Shown piece by piece: positions 57,480 through 64,000 of a stretch of DNA of 64,000 nt. Each line of letters begins with the position of its first letter. The first letter of the stretch is position 1. The translations under genes and the position numbers were made by a program. The notes below the pieces were generated by a model. It was given only the letters and a program-made list of their open reading frames with translations. It was not told the DNA's origin and searched no databases. The stretch is from Ligula intestinalis (taxonomy: Eukaryota > Platyhelminthes > Cestoda > Diphyllobothriidea > Diphyllobothriidae): contig JAYGXS010000005.1 in NCBI GenBank assembly GCA_036362985.1, positions 24,769,282 to 24,833,281 on the forward strand, given 5' to 3'.

Positions 57480-58130
57480 TGTTAATAACTGTTCAGAGTT
57501 TCACTACTGATGCACTCACGGGATATTTGCCATTTTTGTGGTGTTACAATTGTCGACAAGTCTTTGTGTATTCTCGTGAGCTCGTACTCGACAGAAGGAC
57601 AGATCACTTGTTGGGGCTGGTGTTCAACGCTGATTACATTCTTTCTCCCCCTCCCCATTTCACACTGCACGTGTGAGCTTGCACTGCTGCGGTCTTGGTC
57701 TAGCTTTAACTGACTCAAGCCGTGTTCGTAAGGCTTGAGAGGCGGGAGGCATGTCATGGTTCTGTTAAGTGTGCAACTCGATAAAACATTTTCCAGCAGC
57801 AGGCTTGTCATTCTGGCGTTAAATCGAACTATCTTTGTTGCCTTATTAAAGGTCAAAATGCATTTTTTTCTGGATATACTTGAAAGTAGACTAACGGCAG
57901 CCAATCGCTCTGGTTAATTGAACAGCTGGCTCGTGCAGTCTTGTGCCAAGGTATTTGTCTGTTTAACCAACATATAATGTGTTGAAGTTTTGACATGGTA
58001 CGCTATAGGCACTGCCTTTGCTTTCGCTAATGGCAGCGGGTATTTAGGCCTCAAGATTTGCTGCCTGATGTTTGATTCTGGCTTATGAGTCACACCGATT
58101 CCAAATGGTGCCAGGATTCTTGCCACCGCC
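57480..58130 (-). mobile_element. PLE fragment, reverse strand: linker and GIY-YIG endonuclease, decayed
   Basis: The reverse-strand translation begins ARILAPFGIGVTHKPESNIR (58123-58064), followed by QQILRPKYPLPLAKAKAV. This is the conserved linker that leads into the GIY-YIG domain of PLEs (compare VAHRPEATIR at 16468 and VAHRPE at 35387). After a frame change near 58005 a decayed YVGQT-like phrase follows. A second open piece (57482-57904) holds LTFNKATKIVRFNARMTSLL and LENVLSSCTLNRTM, resembling the end of the domain (H.FNF..A..V). Frames are shifted and the nuclease start is unreadable, so it is a pseudogene. The remainder toward 57480 is 3' UTR; no clear hammerhead was found. Confidence 0.6.
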
Positions 58131-58655
58131 TACGATAAATTCTTCACATAAATAACTGTGAGCTATGCATTCTTTAAACTTGCATGTGTAGCTAATTATT
58201 GGATAGCAGCTCAGTTTACAATGTATATTCATTCCATATCTAAGTCCACTGCTTAATTGCATGCAGACTTCATAGAACGTATGTCTGCTAGTGACTATCT
58301 TGTTCTTGATCAGGATAGGTGTGACTAAAAAGGTTTTATGAAGCTCAATATACAACTTTCTTCTTTCATATGCATATCGATACAATCGAGGGTAAGCATA
58401 CAAATGTCTGTATTGCTCGTGATATGTTTAAGTCCTTAGGCTCAGAAAACTGGCAATTTCTCGAATGAATTCGGGACGAATATGTGATATGTCTATCCAA
58501 AATATCGTTAGATTACTGTCTTAAATTCCCGCCCTGACGCATCACGAAGAGGAACAGAAGGCGCAGGTAGAGAATGGATCAACTGCTTTGGTTCGTATAA
58601 TTTGTTTGACGCGCGAACTCTTGAATTTTATTAATACGGCAGTCCTATATTACTG
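58131..58655. other. Unassigned spacer
   Basis: A reverse frame of 106 codons (58083-58403) runs into the PLE linker region but shows no PLE motif itself. Nothing recognised. Confidence 0.25.
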
Positions 58656-58659
58656 AAAG

Positions 58660-59125
58660 GTTCATGGCGCGAGAGAGGCCTTTCAGGTCATATACCAGGC
58701 ACCAGCAAATGACTCTGAAGGCCTGTGTAAAAGGGTGCTGGCCATAGCTGGAGCAGTTTCAATTTGTCTAGCAAAACCCAATCTCTGCTGACAAAAGGCA
58801 CTGGCACATGCAGTTTCCCTCCGTTGGCCGACTGCACACAAGAATCCCACACCACCAGAGGCCACGAAGTCAGAAACCGCGCAACCTAAAACCATGCTAC
58901 CTGCAGCCATAGAGGGCATGATTTGCGTGTGACTTCGACTGAGAGAACGCCCCCTCGCCCCACGCACGCTGAGTCTGGCAGGCAGGAGATGAGGGAACGG
59001 TGAAGTGATTAACTGACACCCCTCTCCTACCACAAGAGCTATATAAGCAATGTAGATAACTGTCCGTTTTACACTCCATGTTATTCTCCATATCAATATA
59101 AGGACCTAATGGCGAATGATCGAAA
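58660..59125 (+). mobile_element. PLE fragment: endonuclease C-terminus plus 3' UTR
   Basis: The forward translation gives AREAFQVIYQAPANDSEGLC (about 58670-58729), KRVLAIAGAVSICLAKPNLC, a stop, then AVSLRWP near 58808. This is the LPWP-type tail of PLE endonucleases. The 3' UTR (58925-59110) aligns with 5155-5345 (CACAAGAGCTATATAAGCAA versus CACAAGAATTATATATAGAT, and GTTATTCTCCA in both). The end reads GGACCTAATGGCGAATGATCG, compared with GGGCCTGATGATGAATGAAT at 5332. Confidence 0.65.
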
Positions 59126-59343
59126 ACAGCTGTTTGCCAATACGACCTTTACTTATCTGTTATGTTTATGAAGGTACCCCATAAAACCCGTATAACTGAG
59201 CATAAACCACGCTGCTTCGAAATTATTGGCAGGTAAAGCATGGCTTGTTCTGAACAAGAACTTTAGCCGCATAATCTGCACGCAAGTTTCTAACAGCGGA
59301 CTCGACGTCAGGCTACACATCCGATCAACAAACGGCAGGACAA

Positions 59344-59880
59344 CGAGCTTGTTGATCAATGGTTAGGACGTTTGACTTTGAGCAGAGGGGTCGCGAGCTT
59401 GAGGCTCGGGTAGGACGCCACTTGGGTCTGACCATGACTGGCTGACGACGGCTAGTGAGCCAGAAATGGCCACCCCGGTCTCCCTTGTGTTTTTCGGTAA
59501 TTTCCTTCTGCCTATATCCTTTTGTATTCTTCGGCTGTCGATGGCCTGGTCAGCTTGCTACATTTGTCGTCAAAGGTTCTCTGTTAATTAGGTCATTCGG
59601 TTACCAGTGATGATATTGCTTCTAATGTTCCAGGATTTTGCCGAACTTACTGTCAAGTCTGACCGCTAGTCCTGGGCTGTAGTATTTATCTACGCTCAGT
59701 ATTAAGAGCGTTAGACTTCTGATTAAAAGTTCACAGGTGCCAGCCTCACGTCTTGCACCACCTGGAGTTGAGCAGGACTGGCAGAGGATGGCATACGAAC
59801 TAGAAATGCCTACAGCAGTCTGCCTTGATTTTGTCCGTAATGTTATTTGCCTAAAGTACTCGCTGCTTGGCGGCTGCTGA
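59344..59880 (+). repeat. Two diverged SINE units related to the left-edge array
   Basis: Unit 1 (59344-59525) has GGTTAGGACGTTTGACTTTG, a T-arm-like hairpin CGAGCTTGAGGCTCG, and a body ending GGTAATTTCCTTCTGCC. Unit 2 (about 59690-59880) has a perfect D-stem GCTCAGTATTAAGAGC, GTTAGACTTCTG and a body with CGTAATGTTATTTGCC. The shared body word lies about 338 bp apart, so they form a short tandem pair. Compare GGTAATGTCCTTCTGCC in the array at 1-2429. Confidence 0.65.
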
Positions 59881-59999
59881 CAAGGCTGGGAAATCAGCTG
59901 ACAAGAAGTCGAGACGATCGCTGAACCTTGATCAAATCGATGAAAGGGAAGTAAAAAATAACCATTTTGTCTTATTAGCTATCTAGATTGAGAGGAAGA

Positions 60000-60340
60000 A
60001 GAAGCAGCTTCGATCACGGAATCATAGTTCGGTGAGTCTGAGCTTTCAAACTCCCACAGGAAGCCATCGTCAGCGATAGAAAACAGCAACAAAAAGGTGG
60101 GTAATTATGGCGTGTGTACAAAGCAAAAGTTTGAACGCGTAGAAAAGCAATTCTTGTCTGTCGTGGGCGCTGATTGGCCACTGCGGACTATGTCAGTCTG
60201 CGCAAGTAGGCGAGATCGGCGTGATGGGTGAGAATATTTACATGAATAAAATTCTTAACGAAAATGAGCGAAATGTTAAGGGGAAAGAGTCAGTTTTACG
60301 TCATCAGAGAGGGAGGAAGGGGGGAGAAAACCAGTGACCC
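60000..60340 (-). mobile_element. Inverted PLE terminus (AGCTTTCGAACTC type)
   Basis: The reverse strand holds a hammerhead-like unit at 60035-60078, then GAACTATGATTCCGTGATCG, followed by CTTCTTC, as in the termini at 9325 and 20375. Toward the right, the next PLE 3' UTR-like segment (60340-60650) lies on the forward strand, so the two could form one truncated insertion with an inverted end. Confidence 0.5.
60035..60078 (-). ncRNA. Hammerhead ribozyme-like motif with intact core boxes
   Basis: Reverse strand: CTGACGA (fits CUGANGA), a degenerate stem II (GGCTTC..GAGTTT), GAAA, then GCTCAGAC with the palindromic AGCT. Stem I starts with a mismatch (CG opposite AG) and stem II has one mismatch, so activity is doubtful. 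Confidence 0.5.
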
Positions 60341-60660
60341 AACAGTGCCGTGAGTCTGAAAATACTTTCAGAAAGCAAAATTTGCGGGCGCCAGCTCCAT
60401 ACATCCGCAGCTACCCTACCTCGACCTACGTGTCAGGTGAATTCTCGACGGTTTAATAGAAACAGGTATCTTCAGACTTGCGGCATTGGTGGTTACTTGG
60501 CCCACTCCCCCTCCTCCTACCCTCTCCTATGCCTTTTAGTTGACCCTTCCCTCCATAAATGCTGCTTGTTCTCGTTGACGAATGAGCGCAATCCCAACAT
60601 CTTTCTCCAGGTTCTATAAGAAAGCAATATTTTCATTGCTAACAATTTTCAGCACCATTC
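60341..60660 (+). mobile_element. PLE C-terminus/3' UTR fragment related to 38520-38650
   Basis: CAGGTATCTTCAGACTTGCGG then CATTGGTGG, a C-rich stretch (CCCACTCCCCCTCCTCC), and CATAAATGCTGCTTGTTCTCG. These align with ATATCTCCAGACTCACGGCACC, CATCCCTCCCCTTCCCC and TATAAATGTTGCTTGTTTTCG at 38558-38650. No readable endonuclease frame remains. Confidence 0.55.
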
Positions 60661-60771
60661 AAATAGAAGTGCTGCCCAATGCTTACAAACCATTACTTGT
60701 ACTTGGTTGACATCAGTCAACTCTCTTCCCCATAGATGGATAGAGCAAACACAACTCCCGGCAAGCAAGTT

Positions 60772-61110
60772 TTAGAGGCTTGAAGCCATCTGATAAACTG
60801 TCAGCCGTTCTGCATGATTATCGTCAACTGCGGCAGCAGAACTCACCTTCCCGTGCTTCTTCCGTCCACTTCCGACCAGAGGTCGTCCGCTTGTAGGGGG
60901 GATGACGTGAGGGAAGCGTACGCGAGGAGGGGCAGTGACTTCCTCTCTTATTACTGTTCTCTGCCAGCCCGCATCCCCGGCAGTGCAGCGTCGACAATGA
61001 AGTAACTGACAAGCGAAACCGTTGTGTGAGAAATTGTAACTGCCGTCGCCTCTAGAGCTGTTACTTGCTCGCTGGTGATGTTTTTTCTGAGCAGCGTTCA
61101 TCTTTCATCG
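60772..61110 (-). other. GC-rich patch with a strong reverse-strand splice donor; candidate host exon
   Basis: On the reverse strand the sequence GGGAAG|GTGAGTTC gives a textbook donor (exon end 60847). A 109-codon frame is open across the patch, and a second frame is open for 62 codons. A pyrimidine-rich stretch ending CCCCCCTACAAG (around 60890) could be an acceptor, giving a 43-base exon. No protein family is recognised. It may also be a chance match in a CpG-rich sequence. Confidence 0.25.
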
Positions 61111-61299
61111 GCAGCTCTCAGCGAGGATTGCTCTTTGCCGGCACAATTTTTCAACACAGTTGATGTAATTAGATAAATTATACTACCACAGCCACCGGCT
61201 GGCCGACCAGCGGAAAACTGTCATCCTTATGTTACAACGGTAATAAATGCCGGTAGGAAGTCCTCAGCTCCTCTTAAGACCAGGAGGGCGATAAAGCTT

Positions 61300-61365
61300 G
61301 CTGCTCAGTCCAACGGTTAGAGCGTGAAATTCGACGGCAAAAACTGTGAATTTACATTGCCCGGT
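61300..61365 (+). repeat. Possible tRNA-derived SINE head
   Basis: GCTCAGTCCAACGGTTAGAGC forms a perfect D-stem with a typical A box. About 30 bases later ACTGTGAATTTACATTGCCC may be a decayed B box. No body matching the other SINE copies was noticed. Confidence 0.4.
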
Positions 61366-61663
61366 CTTCTTTTATTCGTTTGGCTGTAGTCTCCAGTAGC
61401 GTATATAGCCACTAAAAATGAGCAAGTGTGGACCACAGCGTCATCGTTTTTTTATAATTCATTTGTTTGTTGTTTTTTGCCGAAATCATATTGGTTGCTG
61501 AAAAATGATCAAATTTATTCAATATATATCAATAAACACTGTAGATGAATACAGTTTATTCGCCATACTTGTCCAGGAAACAGGACTAGCATCTTAAGTT
61601 GAAGAACATTATTAAAACTGACGAGTTTAAGTTCTATTGCTCCTACAGTTCGACCTAGAATTC

Positions 61664-62098
61664 ATGTACGATGCAGACGATGAGAAGGATTGCTACTCTT
61701 TCGCTTTTCGGCATTGACTAAGGTTGTAATACTGATTATTATGCAACCTATTTTGAAGTCAATTAAGTCATGATAGGATGCACGCTTTTTGAAGAGCTTC
61801 TACCTGACCGCTAACAAAACGTTTTTACTGTAAAATGTGGCTACTTAAGCAGTATGCAGTCAAAATCAATGGTAAAAACGCATACTATTTAAGTAGTTAC
61901 TGTTTACAGTACAAACGTTTTCAAAGAGGTCAGCAAGAAGCACCTTAAAAAGCCGGCATCCCATCGTCATTGAAATGACTTAAGAAAAGACTTCAAGATA
62001 ATCAGCATCGCAACCTGAGTCAATGCCAATTAGTGAAAGGGTATCAATCTTTTGCACATGTCGGAATGTTGCACGAATTCTTGCCGTACCGTATTACT
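61664..62098. mobile_element. Fold-back element copy E, centre deleted
   Basis: The left arm (61664-61856) is followed directly by the inverted right arm (61857-62098). Shared inverse landmarks are CTTTCGCTTTTCGGCATTGA versus TCAATGCCAATTAGTGAAAG, and TGCAACCTATTTTGAAGTCA versus GACTTAAGAAAAGACTTC. The right tip reads GAATTCTTGCCGTACCGTA. The usual spacer and the inner halves of the arms are gone, leaving a 435 bp hairpin. Confidence 0.7.
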
Positions 62099-62174
62099 AG
62101 CAGCTTTATAGCTGCTAAACTGGACAACTGCGGCCCGCAACAGATCGCTGAGCATCCATCCTCTAATCTCACCA

Positions 62175-62950
62175 CCTGTATGCAAATAAGAAGATACTTT
62201 CAGAAGTACAGAATGACTCGATCACTGCGACAATATGTTTATTCGCCTGACGTTTCGAAATCCACCGCGGATTCATTTACAGAGACCAACTCACAGAACA
62301 GCAGCAGAAATAGTCTATTTGTGTACAGGGTTTTGCCGTAAAATTTAAAAGCGCAGAAAAATCGATGAATGCCTTTGAGTGTGCGCTGATTATTTTCGTC
62401 AGCAATGATCATCTGGCCCTGCGGTGTTGGCATAGGATGACGTAGTGGCCTGTCTGTTCCCCAAGCGGCGACTTGCTTTGGCCAAAATAAGTCTCAGCAC
62501 CGAATATGGATTGGGTAAATCGTTGTACTTGTTGATCGATTGGCGGCAAGTGAACCTTGTCTCAAGTTATTCTTGGCTCACCCGATGGTCGCCTCTTGCG
62601 AGAATGTCGGCCTTATCAAATTTGAATGTGTGGCCGGGTTTCGTTGACTGATCCACAACCTGAGAATAAGCATCATTTCAACGCACTGCTGCTGCCTGTT
62701 CGGCAATTCGTGTCTTGAGAAGTCTCCTAGTTTCTCCGACATAGTTGCTTTGCCCACAACTGCACCGGATCCTATATTCGACTCCATATGGTTCTTGCCG
62801 TGGCAGTGGGTCTTTTGGTTTCATGATATGACGCCTTATATTTGCCTTCGGCCTGTCTGCGGCTCCAACTCCAAGTGGTGCGGGAAGGCGGCCGACAGCC
62901 TTCGAGACGTTTCTGACGTACTTTTACTTATCACTTACTTCCTGGGACTC
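62175..62950 (-). mobile_element. PLE fragment, reverse strand: GIY-YIG endonuclease and 3' end
   Basis: The reverse-strand translation, with stops, gives GVEYRIRCSCGQSNYVGETR (about 62787-62728), then TKPGHTFKFDKADILARGDH (about 62645-62586) and SINKYNDLPNPYSVL (about 62541-62497). This is the same endonuclease type as the main copy at 33536 and the copy at 16115. Upstream, VGRLPAPLGVG (about 62900-62868) is the end of the linker. The 3' end at 62244-62286 carries a hammerhead relic, followed by GAGTCATTCTG and CTTCTT. The RT is absent. Confidence 0.75.
62244..62286 (-). ncRNA. Hammerhead ribozyme relic at PLE 3' end
   Basis: Reverse strand: GTCT, CTGTAAA (box 1 damaged), stem II GAATCC-GCGGT-GGATTTC, GAAACGTC, AGGC. 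The second box, the palindromic ACGT, stem I and stem II are intact; only box 1 is lost. Confidence 0.6.
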
Positions 62951-63250
62951 AAAATTTCGCTTTTGTTAGCAAAATACTTTAAATTATGGCGTCTGACACT
63001 TCTTTCTGTCTTCCCTGATGCCAAAGCTTTGCATTAATAGGCTTTTAGGAAGAACTGGATATAATCTGCTCATCGGTAGCAAATATCGGAACTTATGCAG
63101 CATGATAGGAGTCTGATAACAGGCATTCCAGAAGGGCAGACGATTAACGTGAGCTTTTTAGCAATAAAGCTTGATATCATTTTTATTCGTAGTCGATAAT
63201 ATACGAGTATTCGTTTCGTATAAAGTACAAGGCAGCCATCCCGATAAATG
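62951..63250. other. Unassigned spacer
   Basis: Nothing recognised. Confidence 0.2.
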
Positions 63251-63252
63251 CA

Positions 63253-63467
63253 ATTTCAAGGAAAGGCGTCCTTTGGGAAAATGAGTAAATTTATTCAGTA
63301 AATGCTCGACACTGGATCCCCAGGTCGTCGTCAGACTTGATAAAATGTACAAATAACAGTACACATTTGCAAATTTTCCTCAAGTTTGAGGACGACCAGG
63401 AGATCCAGCGTCAAAAATTAACTGACTAAATTTACTCATTTTCCCAAAGGACGTCTTTCATTGAAAA
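63253..63467. repeat. Inverted repeat with facing hammerhead-like units (GACCTGG type)
   Basis: The arms 63253-63339 and 63381-63467 are inverted copies (CCTTTGGGAAAATGAGTAAA versus TTTACTCATTTTCCCAAAGG). The left arm read in reverse has CTGACGA (fits CUGANGA), a long stem II GACCTGG-GGAT-CCAGTGTC, then GAGC where GAAA is expected. The right arm has TTGAGGA and the hairpin GACCAGG-AGAT-CCAGCGTC, then AAAA. Both are damaged, in different places. The paired ends suggest a minimal PLE-end derivative of a fifth terminus type. Confidence 0.6.
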
Positions 63468-63660
63468 TACGAGTATTTTTTTAAATGTCCAACGGGTTTG
63501 TTTAACCATTATTTTCGATTATTCTCTAAACATTCCGATGTTGAACTTGAAATATCTGGCTGGCAAACATATGCGTTTAGCAATTCTTAATAGAGTCGGT
63601 ACAATTGTGTGGAAAATGAAACTACTACGGCCAGATATGGTTAGTAAGTCTTGATTATAA

Positions 63661-64000
63661 GTCATCTTTTTAAACCCTCTGCATGACAATATTGACATGA
63701 AGGTGGCACTGTGCTTGGGCAGGGGGCAGGTAGGAAAGGCTGTGCGTATTGGACAGGTGTCGGGTACGTGGAGTGTCACTTGCACGGGCAGAACGACAGT
63801 CACCAGGGAGTGGGGCGAAATGCGGTCGCCACTTGCCGTTGGTGTCGTCCCCGAAAGTGATAGTGTTATAGTAGCATCTGCGGACAAAACAGCAGATGAT
63901 TCCGTAGCTGTACAACTATTTCATCGGCTGTTCCTAGAACTTGTTGAAGTAAGTCTATGGATAAGTTGGCTGGAGTCCGGGTCACGTTTAGGACGGAGAA
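63661..64000 (+). CDS. Open frame running off the right edge, unknown product
   Basis: From the stop at 63658-63660 a forward frame stays open for 113 codons to the window end. The first Met is at 63697. Composition is less AT-rich than the neighbourhood. The product has a protein-like end (SVIVASADKTADDSVAVQLF, HRLFLELVE). A possible donor GAA|GTAAGT lies at 63948/63949, which would make 63661-63948 an exon. No family is recognised. A long reverse frame overlaps (63519-63887), which weakens the case. Confidence 0.3.

Noticed and set aside
57482..57904. A 140-codon reverse-strand open frame as a novel gene
   Set aside because: Its N-terminal half resembles the end of a PLE endonuclease and it follows a PLE linker, so it is explained as a decayed PLE tail and 3' UTR.
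1..64000. CRISPR arrays, bacterial operons or prophage
   Set aside because: No short regularly spaced direct repeats, no ribosome-binding-site-led gene runs, and the sequence is dominated by eukaryotic retroelements.

Overview
The window looks like repeat-dominated, AT-rich nuclear DNA from a eukaryote, most probably a parasitic flatworm (a tapeworm of the diphyllobothriidean type is my best guess). The main reason is a large load of Penelope-like retroelement (PLE) debris. It carries the PLE-type reverse transcriptase, several divergent GIY-YIG endonuclease tails, and inverted terminal segments with hammerhead-ribozyme-like motifs. No complete protein-coding host gene is recognisable, and there are no bacterial features (operons, Shine-Dalgarno sites, long gene-dense ORFs). 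The taxonomic call is inference; the repeat calls rest on sequence seen here.

Layout. 1-2429: a tandem array of a 312-317 bp unit with tRNA-like promoter boxes (a SINE-derived satellite), open at the left edge. 2.58-3.98 kb: copy 1 of an unknown 1.4 kb interspersed repeat (copy 2 at 39.86-41.29 kb). 4.4-5.4 kb: PLE ends and an endonuclease fragment. 5.75-6.75 kb: the first of five copies of a fold-back element with arms of about 370 bp. 7-10.7 kb: PLE terminal debris and patches of higher GC. 14.9-17.25 kb: two PLE fragments with inverted ends. 17.7-19.24 kb: a tandem repeat of about 330 bp with one inverted copy. 19.24-24.03 kb: fold-back copies B and C and hammerhead relic pairs. 24-33 kb: mostly featureless AT-rich DNA with fold-back copy D. 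33.15-36.72 kb: the main PLE copy (RT plus GIY-YIG, broken by stops and frameshifts) and a back-to-back PLE fragment pair. 38.26-38.81 kb: another PLE tail. 42.68-43.07 kb: a short mariner-like element keeping the end of its transposase. 43-57 kb: long unassigned AT-rich DNA with a candidate zinc-ribbon exon (52.78 kb) and a PLE tail (51.2 kb). 57.5-64 kb: PLE tails, SINE copies, a centre-less fold-back copy E, a PLE 3' end, a hammerhead-bearing inverted repeat, and an open reading frame running off the right edge.

How it works together. All the recognisable coding sequence belongs to mobile elements. PLE proteins (RT plus GIY-YIG endonuclease) would copy the PLE RNAs, and the ribozyme motifs at PLE ends are of the kind known to process such transcripts. 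The SINE array and the mariner and fold-back elements are non-autonomous and would need proteins made elsewhere. Every PLE coding copy here is broken, so the window reads as a graveyard of several PLE lineages and not as an active locus.
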